Shown piece after piece: positions 46,202 through 56,353 of a DNA stretch of 64,000 nt. Positions within the stretch are counted from its first letter, which is position 1, and each line of letters starts with the position of its first letter. The stretch is taken from assembly GCA_963725175.1 (NCBI GenBank), contig CAVRXH010000006.1:4712001-4776000 (forward strand), read 5' to 3'. A model generated the notes under the pieces. The model was not told where the DNA came from and ran no database searches. It saw nothing but the letters and a program-made list of their open reading frames with translations. The position numbers and the translations under genes were made by a program. The DNA is from DASUBV01 sp963725175. GTDB lineage: Bacteria > Actinomycetota > Actinomycetes > Streptosporangiales > Streptosporangiaceae.

Positions 46202-47053
46202 GTGCCAGAGCTTCCCGAGGTCGAGACCGTCCGGCGCGGTCTGCACGAGCACGTCGCCGGCCGCACCGTGGACCAGGTCCAGGTGCTGCACCCCAGGGCC
46301 GTCAGGCGGCACGAGGCGGGCCCGGCCGATTTCGCGGCGCTGCTGCGCGGGCGGGAGTTCGGCGCGCCGCGCCGTCGCGGCAAGTACCTGTGGCTGCCGG
46401 TCGGCGACGACGCCATGCTGGCCCACCTCGGCATGAGCGGCCAGCTCCTGGTCGGCGAGCCGGACCGGGACCTGTCCCCGCATGTGCGGGTCCGGTTCAC
46501 CTTCGCCGACGGCGGGCCAGACCTGCGGTTCACCGACCAGCGGACATTCGGCCACGTGCTGGTGAGCCTGGGCGGGGCGGAGCTGCCCTCGGTTATCGGG
46601 CATATCGCCCCCGACCCGCTGGAGGCGGCGTTCGACCCCGACCAGTTCGCGGCGCGGCTGCGCGCCCGCCGCAGCGGGGTCAAGCGGGCGCTGCTTGACC
46701 AGAGCCTGATCAGCGGGGTCGGCAACATCTACGCGGACGAGTCGCTGTGGCGGGCGAAGCTGCACTGGGCCAGGGCCGCCGACCGGCTGCGGCCCGGCGA
46801 GGTTTCCGCGCTGCTGGCGGCGGTCCGCGAGGTGTTCGACGAGGCGCTCGGAGTGGGCGGCACGTCCTTTGACAGCCTGTACGTGAACGTGAACGGGGAG
46901 AGCGGGTACTTCGAGCGCGAGCTGGCCGTTTACGGGCGGGAGGGCGAGCCCTGCCCGCGCTGCGGCGCGCTTATCCGGCGTGACCCGTTCATGAACCGAT
47001 CCGCATATACCTGTCCGGTCTGTCAGCCAAGGCCCCGCAATGGCCGGATGTGA
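46202..47053 (+). CDS. mutM: Formamidopyrimidine-DNA glycosylase
   Basis: MutM (Fpg) removes 8-oxoguanine and cuts the backbone. The 283-residue protein starts (V)PELPEVETVRRGL, with the catalytic Pro and Glu after start-Met removal, then RRRGKYLWLPVGDDAMLAHLGMSGQL, DQSLISGVGNIYADE and the C-terminal zinc finger CPRCGALIRRDPF … CPVC. Three bases follow the rnc stop before the GTG, so the pair is coupled. Confidence 0.97.
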   Translation: MPELPEVETVRRGLHEHVAGRTVDQVQVLHPRAVRRHEAGPADFAALLRGREFGAPRRRGKYLWLPVGDDAMLAHLGMSGQLLVGEPDRDLSPHVRVRFTFADGGPDLRFTDQRTFGHVLVSLGGAELPSVIGHIAPDPLEAAFDPDQFAARLRARRSGVKRALLDQSLISGVGNIYADESLWRAKLHWARAADRLRPGEVSALLAAVREVFDEALGVGGTSFDSLYVNVNGESGYFERELAVYGREGEPCPRCGALIRRDPFMNRSAYTCPVCQPRPRNGRM

Positions 47054-47072
47054 GCTGGCGGGGGAGGGCGCG

Positions 47073-47369
47073 ATGGAGCAGGAGGCGGCCGGGCCAGGGC
47101 CAGTCCGGCTCACCGCCTGGGCCCGCGGCCGGGTCCAGGGCGTCGGCTTCCGGTGGTGGGTGCGCAGTCACGCGCTCGCGCTCGGCCTGGCCGGGTGGGC
47201 GGAAAACCTGACCGACGGCCGGGTCAAGGTGGTGGCGGAGGGTCCGCGGGAGGCCTGCGCGGAGCTGCTTGAGCTGCTGGGCGGGTCCGACACGCCCGGC
47301 CGGGTGGACCAGCTGACGCACCGCTGGGACGATCCCGCCGGCGGGCTCGCCGGGTTCTTCGAGCGCTGA
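47073..47369 (+). CDS. acyP: Acylphosphatase
   Basis: This 98-residue enzyme hydrolyses acyl phosphates. The phosphate-binding loop and catalytic Arg are in RGRVQGVGFRWWVRSHA and the catalytic Asn in GWAENLTDGRVKVVAEG. ATG 47073 has GGGGGAGGGCGCG before it; an upstream ATG at 47040 overlaps mutM but lacks a site. Acylphosphatase next to mutM and smc is usual in actinobacteria. Confidence 0.94.
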   Translation: MEQEAAGPGPVRLTAWARGRVQGVGFRWWVRSHALALGLAGWAENLTDGRVKVVAEGPREACAELLELLGGSDTPGRVDQLTHRWDDPAGGLAGFFER

Positions 47370-47548
47370 CTCCGCTGCTGCTTCAGCCAGTCGCTCACCG
47401 CCGGTGACCTGCGGGATCTGTCAACTTGACCGAATACCCTTGACGGTGGGACCATGGAAGTGTTACCTGCGCGCAGTCGCGAAAATCGGCATTTCTCGCA
47501 GTCGCTTGCGCGCCCACTCTGGTCGCTCAGTGTGGAGGACCTTACACA

Positions 47549-47737
47549 ATGGCGAAGGCTCTACTTGGCCACGTCGGCGGGCCGGATTACCGCATGGTCT
47601 CGGAGATGCGCCGCCTTCAGCAGCGAGTACGCGACCTGGAGGCCGAGCTTGCCCGGCTTCAGGACGAGAACGATGTACTCACCGCTGAAGTGCGGCATGA
47701 CCTGCTGATCCCGGTTCGCGAGCCCGCACTCACCTAG
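47549..47737 (+). CDS. Small coiled-coil protein, 62 aa
   Basis: The protein reads MAKALLGHVGGPDYRMVSEM, then a heptad-type helix (RRLQQRVRDLEAELARLQDEND). I recall similar short proteins near smc in other actinobacteria, but without a known function. GTGGAGGACC at about 47532–47541 is the ribosome site. A strong terminator follows. Confidence 0.8.
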   Translation: MAKALLGHVGGPDYRMVSEMRRLQQRVRDLEAELARLQDENDVLTAEVRHDLLIPVREPALT

Positions 47738-47792
47738 CCGGTGAGCTGGGGCCGCCCGCCCCCCTGACGGGGGCGGCACCGGTCGTGAACAG

Positions 47793-47822
47793 GAGAGGGA
47801 CGCCCCTAACGGCGTCCCTCTC
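47793..47822. terminator. Bidirectional hairpin terminator
   Basis: A perfect 12-bp stem, GAGAGGGACGCC (47793–47804) and GGCGTCCCTCTC (47811–47822), with loop CCTAAC, lies between convergent genes. There is no U-run on either strand. Confidence 0.8.
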
Positions 47823-47843
47823 CCGCGCTTCCCTGAAGCGCGG

Positions 47844-48763
47844 CTAATGCGGCAGATAACGGCCGATGAACGTCAGTGCGGCCGGCAAATGGCGTGCCCA
47901 GAATGCGTCGTCGTGGCAACCCGCCTCGATGCCACCGGCCGCCGGATGCCCGGTCAGCCGTTCTAGGCGCGCGCGCACTAGCCGGGCCATCGGCTCGAAC
48001 GGGTCGTCGGTGCCGCAGGCGACATAGGCCGGTATGTCCCGCAGCCGGGCCAGCCCGGTGAAGATGTCGTTACGGGCGAAGTCGCCGGGTCCGTCGAAGG
48101 CCCGCGCGTCTGCCTGGTGCGCGTCGGGATAGGACGCGAAGATCGCCGGGGAGATGGCCGCGACCGCCACGGCGGCCGGGTGTCCCCGGCTGAGCCGCTC
48201 GGCCAGCAGCAGCGCGCCGTAGCCGCCCATCGAGTCGCCGACGATCCCGATCCGGTCGGTGCGCAGGCCGAGCGCGGCCGCCCTGGGCAGCACCTCGTGG
48301 ATGATCATGCCCTGCGGGTCGTCGCCGTCTGCCCTCTTGTGCCAGTAGGTCGCGCCGCCGTCCACGGTCAGCATGGCGAACGACCGGGCCAGCGGCCCGG
48401 TCAGCGCGGCCATCCCCCGGCTGGCACCCCCGGCCGTGCCCGCCGCGTCGCCGCCGAGGCCGTGCAGGTCGAGCACCACCGGCAGCCCGGCCGGCGAGGA
48501 GATCCCGGCCGGGATGACTGTGACCATGCTCACGTTCTGGCGCCGGTACCGGGAGTAGAACCGGGTGAGGTGGCGGACCGGTGCGGGCCGGCCGGCGGCC
48601 CGGGCGGACCGCCGCAGGCGCCCGTCAGCTTGGCCAGCCGGTACTTGCCCGGCAAAGTGCCGGCCTCGACCAGCTCATAGCCGCCCGCCGCGAGTATCCC
48701 GGCCACCGCGGCCCCGGCTCCGGTTACCAGGGCAGTCCGGCGGGAAATGCGATGTCGCGCCAT
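47844..48763 (-). CDS. Tat-secreted alpha/beta-hydrolase (esterase) (frame broken near 48584)
   Basis: The N-terminus RHRISRRTALVTGAGAAVAG is a twin-arginine signal. The rest is an esterase of the PHB-depolymerase/feruloyl-esterase type: LPVVLDLHGLGGDAAG (oxyanion), IGIVGDSMGGYGALLLAE (nucleophile Ser), CGTDDPFEP (Asp) and GCHDDAFWARHLP (His). Signal and catalytic part are in two frames; a missing base near 48584 explains this and gives PAGPAPVRHLTRFYSRYRR. ATG 48763 has AAAAGGA upstream. It is divergent from smc. The substrate is unknown. Confidence 0.85.
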
Positions 48764-48899
48764 GAATCGTCCTTTTCCGGCCAGCGCCGGCACTGGTGCG
48801 GCGACGCAATACGCTGCCCAGACCGTAGCGCGCGGTAGGGTGCGGGTGGGCCAGGCAGGAGTGGCTCCAGGCAGGGAGTGGCTGGGGAGGAGTCTGCGG

Positions 48900-51800
48900 G
48901 TGTACCTGAAGACCCTCACCCTGCGCGGCTTCAAGTCATTCGCGTCGGCGACCACGATGCGATTCGAGCCGGGCATCACCTGCGTCGTCGGCCCGAACGG
49001 GTCAGGCAAGTCCAATGTCGTGGACGCGTTCTCCTGGGTGATGGGCGAGCAGGGCGTCAAGCCACTGCGCGGCGGCAAGATGGAGGACGTCGTCTTCGCC
49101 GGCACCTCGGGGCGTCCCGCCCTGGGCCGCGCCGAGGTCACCCTGACCATCGACAACAGCGACGGCGCCCTGGCGATCGACTACGCCGAGGTGACCATCA
49201 GCCGCCTGCTGTTCCGGTCCGGCGGCAGCGAGTACTCCATCAACGGCGATCACTGCCGGCTGCTCGACGTGCAGGAGCTGCTGTCCGACACTGGCCTGGG
49301 CCGGGAGATGCACGTCATCGTCGGCCAGGGCCAGCTCGACGAGGTGCTGAACGCGGGGCCCGAGGCCCGGCGGGCGCTGATCGAGGAGGCCGCCGGGGTG
49401 CTCAAGCACCGGCGGCGCAAGGAGAAGGCGCTCCGCAAGCTCGACGCCATGCAGGCCAACCTGACCCGGCTGGTCGACCTGACCGGCGAGCTTGGCCGGC
49501 GGCTGAAGCCGCTGGGCAGGCAGGCCCAGATCGCTCGCCGGGCCGCGGTCATCCAGGCCGACCTGCGCGACGCGCGGCTGCGGCTGCTGGCCGACGACTA
49601 CGTGACGCTCGCCGCTGACCTGGCCCGCGACGAGGCCGACGAGGCGGCCAAGGCGCAGGCCAGGGCGACCCTGGAAGCGGCGCTTGGCCAGGCCCGCGAC
49701 CGCGAGGCCGACCTGGAGGCGGCACAGCAGCAGCACGCGCCCCGGCTGGCCGCCGCGCAGGAGACGTTCTTCGCGCTGTACGCGGCTGTCCGAGCGGCTG
49801 CGCGGCGCCGCGACCCTGGCCGCCGAGCGGCACCGGCACCTGTCAGCCCCCGAGCCGCAGCGTGCCGGCCAGGGACGCGGACGAGCTGGACGCCGAGGCG
49901 GCGGAGCTGCGGGCGCAGGAAGAGGAGCTGGGCGACCGGCTGGCGCAGGCCCGCGAGCAGCTCACCGCCGACGTGGCGGAGCGGGCCGCCGCCGAGGACG
50001 CGGTAGCCGAGATCGAGCGGCGGGTCGCCGCCGACGCCAGGGCCGCCGCCGAGCGCGCGGAGCGGCTGGCCAGGCTGCGCGGCCAGGTCGAGACCGCCAC
50101 CAGCAAGGCGGCCGCGGCCCAGGGCGAGGCCGGCCGGCTGGCCGAGGCGCTGGCGCAGGCCAGGGCCAGGGCGGAGCAGGCCACCGCCGAGCACGAGCAG
50201 ATGCAGGAGCTGGTCTCCGGCCGCGACGAGGGCCGGCAGGACCTGACGGCCGACCGCGAGGGCGCCGCTGCCAGGCTCAAGGAGGCCTCGGCCGCCGTGG
50301 CCAGGCTGCGCAAGGCCGAGCACGCCGCCAGCGGCGAGCGGGCCGCGCTGCGGGCCAGGGCCGACGCGCTGGCCGAGGCGGTCACCAGGGGGGCCGACGC
50401 CTCCGGCGTGCTGCTGGCCGAGCCCCGCGCGTTCAGCGGCGTGCTCGGGCCGCTGGCCGCGCTGCTGACGGTCAGCGACGGGGCCCAGGAGGCGATCGAC
50501 GCGGCGCTCGGCGCCGCGGCCGGCGCCGTGGCGGTGGCCAGCCTGGACGACGCCGCCGAGATCCTGGTGGCGCTGCGAGCCCAGGACGCGGGCCGGGCGG
50601 GCCTGGTCATCGCCTCGGGGCAGCCTGCCGAGGCTAGAACTGGCGCGGCTGGCACTGGGCCGGCCGCGGCAAGCCCGGTCCCCGGCGTGCCGCTGGCCAG
50701 GGACCTGGTGCAGGCTCCGGCCGAGCTGTCGGCCGCGGTGGACGAGCTGCTCGCCGGGGTGGTCGTCGCCGACGACCTGGCGGCCGGCCTGCGGCTGATC
50801 GAGGGCAGGCCCGACCTGCGAGTGGTGACCAGGGACGGCGACGTGCTCGGCCGGCACTGGGCGCGAGGCGGATCGGCCGGCGGCCAGAGCCTGCTCGCGC
50901 TGCGCGCCGCCGCCCGCCAGGCGACCGGGCGGCTCGACAGCGTCGACGCGGCCGGCGCGCAGGCCGAGGCCCAGCTTGCGGCGGCCGTCGAGGACGAGGA
51001 GCAGGCTCCGGCAGGAGCTGGCCCAGGCGCAGGCGGCGCTTCAGGAGGTAGACGCGGCGGCCGCGCAGCTATCCGGAAAGCTCGGCGCGCTGGCCGGGGC
51101 CGCCAGGGTGGCCAGGGACGAGGCCGGGCGGCTGGCCCAGGCGATCACGGTCGCCGAGCGGACCGAGCAGGAGAGCCTGGCCAGCGCGGAGCAGTTGCAG
51201 GCCCGGCTGGCCGAGCAGGAAGCGCTGGACGCGGTCGGCGAGGCCGACCGCGAGGACGACCGAGGCGGCGGGGACGACGGCGACGCCGACGGGCGCAGGG
51301 AACGGCTCGCGGAGTCCGCGACGCAGGCCCGGGCCGCGGAGATGGAAGCCAGGCTGGAGGTGCGCACCGTCGAGGAACGGCTGCGGGCCATCTCCGGCCG
51401 CGCCGACGTCGCTGGCCGCCGCCGCGGTGGCCGAGCGGCAGGCCGCGGTGCGGGCACGCGCCAGGCTGGAGCTGCGGGCCGCTGCCGCCGCCGTGGCCCG
51501 TGCCGTCACCGACGGCGCCCGGTTCGCCATGGCCAGGATCGAGTCCTCGGTCACCGCCGCCGACACCGAGCGCCAGCACGCCGAGCGGGCCAGCGGCCAG
51601 ACCGGGACGCCGAGCTCAAGGAACTGCGGGCCAGCATCCGCGAGCTCACCGAGGACCTGGACAAGGTCGTCAACAGCGCGCACGGGGCGCAGCTGGAGCA
51701 CGCCACCAGGCGGATGCAGCTAGAGCAGATCGCCGCCAGGGTCGCCGAGGAATTCGCCATCGAGACCGAGGAACTGATCGCCGAGTACGGCCCCGAGGCG

Positions 51801-52506
51801 CCGGTGCCGCCCACCGAGGAAGGCCAGCCGCCCCGCCGCCTACGACCGGGCGGCGCAGGAGAAGCGGGCGCAGGCGGCGCAGCGGCAGCTCGACCAGCTC
51901 GGCAAGGTGAACCCGCTGGCGCTGGAGGAGTTCGCGGCGCTGGAGGAGCGGCACGCCTTCCTCGTCGCCCAGCTCGAAGACCTGCGCAAGACGCGGCGTG
52001 ACCTGCTGACTGTGATCAAGGAAGTGGACGAGCGGGTGCTGCAGGTGTTCGGCGCGGCTTACGCCGACACCGCGCGGGAGTTCGAGCGGATCTTCTCCAC
52101 CCTGTTCCCCGGCGGCGAGGGCCGGCTGGTGCTCACCGAGCCCGACGACATGCTGGCCACCGGCATCGACTTCGAGGCCAGGCCGCCGGGCAAGAAGGTC
52201 AAGCGGCTGTCGCTGCTGTCCGGCGGGGAGCGGTCGCTGACCGCCATCGCCTTCCTGGTCGCCATCTTCATGGCGCGGCCTTCGCCGTTCTACGTGCTGG
52301 ACGAGGTCGAGGCGGCGCTGGACGACACCAACCTGGGCCGGCTGCTGGAGATCTTCACCGAGCTGCAGAGCAACTCCCAGCTGATCATCGTGACGCACCA
52401 GAAGCGGACGATGGAGATCGCTGACTCGCTCTACGGGATCAGCATGCGCGGGGACGGCGTCTCGCATGTGGTGAGCCAGCGGCTGCGGGAGCGCGAGAGC
52501 GCCTGA
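48900..52506 (+). CDS. smc: Chromosome segregation protein SMC (six frame breaks)
   Basis: SMC forms the ring ATPase of condensin. The N-terminal half-ATPase reads YLKTLTLRGFKSFASATTM and VVGPNGSGKSNVVDAFSWVMG (Walker A). A hinge region follows near 50,400–50,900 (GVLGPLAALLTVSDGAQEAI). The C-terminal half has KRLSLLSGGERSLTAIAF (ABC signature) and PFYVLDEVEAALDDTNLGRL (Walker B). Between them the coiled-coil protein continues in successive frames, with breaks at about 49784, 49861, 51002, 51408, 51600 and 51831–51834; five look like one extra base and one like one missing base. GTG 48900 has GGGGAGGAG upstream. A gene this important is unlikely to be so broken, so assembly errors are the probable cause. 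Confidence 0.9.
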
Positions 52507-52557
52507 GCGACCCGCGCGGCAGCGCCTGAGCGACCCGCGCGACAGCGCCTGAGCAAC
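52498..52557 (+). repeat. 23-bp tandem repeat at the smc 3' end
   Basis: AGCGCCTGAGCGACCCGCGC units occur at 52498–52520 and 52521–52543, with a partial third copy to 52557. The first copy contains the smc stop codon. Confidence 0.75.
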
Positions 52558-52590
52558 ACAGCGCCGCCTTCTGCCAGACTGGGGTTCGTC

Positions 52591-53794
52591 ATGGAAGAAC
52601 TGCTGATCATCATCGCCATCGTCGTCGTGGCCGTCGTGGGCGGCGGCGCCGCCCTGGTCACTCCCCGGCTCAGGTCGCGCCGCCGCGCGGCCAGCCTGCC
52701 AGAGGCCGGCCCCGGGCGGGCCGCCGATCAGGCCCCCGGCCAGGGAGCCGCAGGTGAGAGCGCTGCCGGGACGGCAACGGCCGCTCCGGCCGGTGCTGCG
52801 CCTGCCGGTGCTGCGCCCGCCGGCACTGCGCCCGCCGGCACCGCGCCCGCCGAGGTGGAGCGGCCGCTGCCGTCGGCGGGCCGGCTGGTCCGGCTGCGCG
52901 GCCGGCTGGCCCGGTCCCAGTCGGCCTTCGGCTCGGTGCTGCTCGGCCTGCTGTCCGGCTGCCACCCTGGACGACCAGGCCTGGGAGCAGATCGAGGACA
53001 CGCTGATCACCGCGGACATGGGCGTGGGCCCGGCCCGGCAGCTCATCGATCAGCTCCGCACCGAGGTCAAGGTCACCGGCACCCGCGATGTCGCGCAGGT
53101 CAGGACGATGCTGCGGGACGACCTGATCGCCCAGATCGGCCCGGAAATGGACCGCACGCTGCACACCAAGCCGCACGGCGACCGGCCTGCGGTGGTCCTG
53201 GTGGTCGGCGTGAACGGCACCGGCAAGACGACCGCCTGCGGCCGGCTGGCCCGGGCCCTGATCGGCGACGGCCAGACGGTGCTGCTCGGCGCGGCCGATA
53301 CGTTCCGCGCCGCCGCCGCCGACCAGCTGCAGACCTGGGGCGAGCGGGTCGGCGCTCAGGTGGTCCGCTCCGACCGGGAGGGCGCCGACCCGGCCAGCGT
53401 GGCCTTCACGGCCGTGAACGAGGGCATCGAGCGCGGCATCGACACCGTGATCGTGGACACCGCGGGCCGCCTGCACACCAAGGCCGGCCTGATGGACGAG
53501 CTCGGCAAGATCAAGCGGGTGATCGAGAAGCACGGCACCGTGGACGAGGTCCTGCTGGTCCTCGACGCCACCACCGGCCAGAACGGGCTGCGCCAGGCCC
53601 GGGTGTTCGCCGAGGTGACCGACGTGACCGGCATCATCCTGACGAAGCTGGACGGCACCGCCAAGGGCGGCATCGTGATCGCCGTGCAGCGCGAGCTCGG
53701 TGTCCCGGTGAAGCTGGTCGGGCTTGGCGAGGGTCCCGACGACCTGGCCCCGTTCGACGCCGAGGTGTTCGTGGACGCCATCCTGGGCGACTAG
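52591..53794 (+). CDS. ftsY: Signal recognition particle receptor FtsY (frame broken at 52960)
   Basis: FtsY docks SRP–ribosome complexes at the membrane. It starts with a membrane helix (LLIIIAIVVVAVVGGGAAL), unlike E. coli FtsY but usual in actinobacteria. A Pro/Ala-rich linker follows with five-residue repeats (PAGAA/PAGTA, 15-bp DNA repeats at about 52792–52850). The NG domain holds VVGVNGTGKTTACGRLA, GAADTFRAAAADQL, VIVDTAGRLHTKAGLMDEL and ILTKLDGTAKGGIVIAV. Linker and NG domain are in different frames; removing T52960 joins LLSG to ATLDDQAWEQIEDTL. About 400 residues. Confidence 0.94.
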
Positions 53795-53859
53795 CCACCC
53801 CGCGGTGCGTGTCCTGGCGAGGTGCGGCTGGCCGCTGTCCCGGAAGGCCGGGCTTCATG

Positions 53860-53905
53860 TTGCATTCTGCAATCGGATGACAGTGACCTTATTCGGTCCT
53901 ATCCT
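53860..53905 (+). promoter_or_regulatory. Promoter of the DivIVA-domain gene with TTGCA-N3-TGCAA operator
   Basis: The 13-bp palindrome TTGCATTCTGCAA (53860–53872) is followed after 4 nt by ATGACA (−35, 53877–53882), a 17-bp spacer and TATCCT (−10, 53900–53905). The same order and spacing occurs before the flavohemoglobin gene. The position just upstream of −35 suits an activator, though a repressor is possible. Confidence 0.6.
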
Positions 53906-53953
53906 CTGCCATAGGTGCTCACGCACCATTCTGCGAGGCGACCGGGGAGAGCT

Positions 53954-54400
53954 ATGGACCCATGGTGCCCGCGGAGGCTGACGCCCGAGGCGGCCCACTC
54001 GGTCTCGTTCCGCCCGGCGCGCTTCGGCCACCGCGGCTTCGACGAGGAGCCCGTCCGCGAGTTCTGCGAGCGGGTCGAAGCCGAGCTGGTCATGCTGATC
54101 AACGAGCGGCAGGAGCTGCTTGATGAGGTCAGCCGCCTGCGCAGGCGGGCTCAGGTAGCACAGGACGGCGGATCCGCGGCCGGGCTTGATCAGGCGCACC
54201 GGCAGGCCGTCAGCATCCTGTCGCAGGCGCAGCGAACCGCCGACCACTACATCGCCGAGGCGCAGGAGTACGGCCGGCACCTCACCGAGAGCGCCCGCCG
54301 CCTGCGCGACGAGATCCTTGCCGAGGCCGGGCCGCCCGGCGGCCGGCCGGGCATCGGGGTCGGCCTCGACAGCGCACAAGGTGCGGTCAGTCAGGCCTGA
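53954..54400 (+). CDS. DivIVA-domain protein
   Basis: This 148-residue protein begins with a DivIVA/Wag31-type N-terminal domain: LTPEAAHSVSFRPARFGHRG, then FDEEPVREFCERVEAEL, the membrane-curvature-binding part, leading into coiled-coil helices (INERQELLDEVSRLRRRA and AVSILSQAQRTADHYIAEAQEY). DivIVA proteins mark cell poles and septa and recruit growth machinery. This one is shorter than Wag31, so it is an accessory family member. GGGGAGAG precedes ATG 53954. It has a dedicated promoter sharing an operator with the flavohemoglobin gene downstream. Confidence 0.85.
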   Translation: MDPWCPRRLTPEAAHSVSFRPARFGHRGFDEEPVREFCERVEAELVMLINERQELLDEVSRLRRRAQVAQDGGSAAGLDQAHRQAVSILSQAQRTADHYIAEAQEYGRHLTESARRLRDEILAEAGPPGGRPGIGVGLDSAQGAVSQA

Positions 54401-54485
54401 CCTGCACACACGTGCGCGGTGTGCGATATCAGCAGGACATTATCCGAGGTCACGGGCATATCGGGATCATCTATGCGTTGCGTCA

Positions 54486-54531
54486 TTGCAATCTGCAAAA
54501 GGCTGACTTAGCCACTAGGCCGGCTTTATCT
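54486..54531 (+). promoter_or_regulatory. Promoter of the flavohemoglobin gene with TTGCA-N3-TGCAA operator
   Basis: TTGCAATCTGCAA (54486–54498), 4 nt, CTGACT (−35, 54503–54508), 17-bp spacer, TTATCT (−10, 54526–54531). The geometry is identical to 53860–53905. The predicted leader before ATG 54604 is about 65 nt. Confidence 0.6.
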
Positions 54532-54603
54532 TGGAACGGACCTAGCAGCTTGTGTCCGGACACTTACTACCGGCCGCTCTAGCCCTGGGAAGAGATACGC
54601 GTT

Positions 54604-56319
54604 ATGGCGCTCCGCCCCGACTCGTCCGCCGTCAGCACGGTGTCTCAGCCAGGGACCCCCGACCAGGCAGACGATCCGGGCGGAGGCGGCGGGCGCAGGC
54701 TGGCCTGGTGGCGGCTGCGGTCCTGGAAGACCGACCTGGACCTGTTAACCAGGCTCCGCGACGGGCTGCGCGCGCTGCCCGACAACACCGACGATGACCA
54801 CGACCAGGCCGGCGGCGAGCTGCGCTTCCCGGCGCACGCGCCCGGATCTGCCCCGCCCCGGTCCGTGGCCCCGGTGCCGCCCGCGCCTGGCGCGCCTCCC
54901 GCCGCACCGCCCGGTCATCCCGGCGCCAGCTACCCGGCCGCGGCGCCGGTCGCCGCGGCCGAGGCGCCCGCACCGCCCCGGCGGGACGTGGTCCTCCCCG
55001 ATGTCCCTTCGTTTCCCGGCGGCCGCCCCGCCGTCCCGGCAGCACCCGGTGCCGGCCCAGGCCGGGAGATGGCCGTCCGGCCAGCGGCGCCTCCCGCACC
55101 AGCCCAGAACGCGCCGGGGAAGGCGGATCCGGCGCGCGACCCCGCGGTCGCCGCCGCCACCGGTGACCCGGCGGTCGCCTTGGGTGCCATCCAGGAGTCG
55201 TTCGCGCGGATGGCGGCGGCGGGCGACGACGCGGGCGCTTACTTCTACGGCTGGCTGTTCTCGCACCGGCCCAGGCTGCGGCTGCTGTTCCCGCCGGCCA
55301 TGGACGAGCAGCGGGACCGGCTGCTCCTGGCGCTGACCCGGATCGTCGACAGCATGAGCACGCCCGAGGAGCTGGCGACCTACCTGTCCCAGCTCGGCCG
55401 CGACCACCGCAAGTACTCGGTGGAGCCCGAGATGTACGAGGCGGTGGGCGGCGCGCTGATCGCCACCCTGCGCGCGTTCGGGGCAGGCGCCTTCACGCCG
55501 GTGGCCGAGGATGCCTGGATCCAGGCCTACAGCGCCGCGTCCGCGATCATGATCAGGGCCGCCGAGGAGGCCAGCGCGACCACGCCGGCCTACTGGTCGG
55601 CGGAGCTGGTGGACCGCGAGCAGCGCGCGCCGGGCATCGCCGTGCTCACCATCGCGCCCGACCAGGAAATGCGGTTCGCTCCTGGCCAGCACATCACCGT
55701 GCAGACGCCGCGCTGGCCGCATGTCTGGCGGCCGTACTCCATCGCCTGCACCGAGCGCGACGACGGCCTCATCAAGCTGCACGTCAAGGCGATCGCCGGC
55801 GGCTGGGTCAGCAACGCGCTGGTGCACCACACCGAGCCAGGCGACGAGCTGGTCCTGGGGCCGCCGCTGGGCACCATGACCCTCCAGCACGCCGGGGACC
55901 GGGACGTGCTGTGCGTGGCCGGAGGCACCGGACTGTCCCCGTTAAAGGCCATCACCGAGCAGGTGATCAAGGAGTCCGGGACCGGGCGGCGGCGGAAGAT
56001 CTACCTGTTCTACGGCGCGCGCCGCCGCGAGGAGCTGTACGACCTGCGCGATTTATGGCGGCTGGCCGATGCCTACGACGGGCTGATCATGACGCCGGTC
56101 ACCTCGGATGACCCGGCCTTTGACGGCATGCAGGGGAACGTGGGCCGGGTCGCCGCCCGGTACATGCCGCACGGCGAGTGCGAGGCTTACCTGTCAGGGC
56201 CGCAGGCCATGGTGCGCGACTCGCTCCGGGCGCTGTCCAAGGCCGGCATCCCCCGCGAGCGCATCCACTTCGACGATTCCCTGCTGGCCGGGCGCAAGCG
56301 GGTCGGGAGCGGGACCTGA
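54604..56319 (+). CDS. Flavohemoglobin-type globin/FAD reductase with N-terminal extension
   Basis: Flavohemoglobins convert NO to nitrate with O2 and NADPH. The 571-residue protein has about 190 extra N-terminal residues, mostly Pro/Ala, that ordinary Hmp proteins (about 400) lack. The globin domain follows: ARMAAAGDDAGAYFYGWLFS, RLRLLFPPAMDEQRDRLL, and the proximal His in LGRDHRKYSVEPEMYEAVG. The reductase has the FAD motif WRPYSIACTERDDG and the NAD site VAGGTGLSPLKAITEQV, then YLFYGARRREELYDL. Globin and reductase look complete. ATG 54604 has GGAAGAG ten bases upstream. It is convergent with the NO synthase gene, 34 nt apart. It probably detoxifies NO made next door, or its reductase could also serve the synthase. 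Confidence 0.9.
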   Translation: MALRPDSSAVSTVSQPGTPDQADDPGGGGGRRLAWWRLRSWKTDLDLLTRLRDGLRALPDNTDDDHDQAGGELRFPAHAPGSAPPRSVAPVPPAPGAPPAAPPGHPGASYPAAAPVAAAEAPAPPRRDVVLPDVPSFPGGRPAVPAAPGAGPGREMAVRPAAPPAPAQNAPGKADPARDPAVAAATGDPAVALGAIQESFARMAAAGDDAGAYFYGWLFSHRPRLRLLFPPAMDEQRDRLLLALTRIVDSMSTPEELATYLSQLGRDHRKYSVEPEMYEAVGGALIATLRAFGAGAFTPVAEDAWIQAYSAASAIMIRAAEEASATTPAYWSAELVDREQRAPGIAVLTIAPDQEMRFAPGQHITVQTPRWPHVWRPYSIACTERDDGLIKLHVKAIAGGWVSNALVHHTEPGDELVLGPPLGTMTLQHAGDRDVLCVAGGTGLSPLKAITEQVIKESGTGRRRKIYLFYGARRREELYDLRDLWRLADAYDGLIMTPVTSDDPAFDGMQGNVGRVAARYMPHGECEAYLSGPQAMVRDSLRALSKAGIPRERIHFDDSLLAGRKRVGSGT

Positions 56320-56353
56320 CGATCCGCCGGGCGAGCTGCGGCGTGCCGCCGGG

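Noticed and set aside
50976..52001. Separate genes within the smc region
   Set aside because: Their coiled-coil translations join end to end with SMC once single bases are corrected, so they are parts of one gene.
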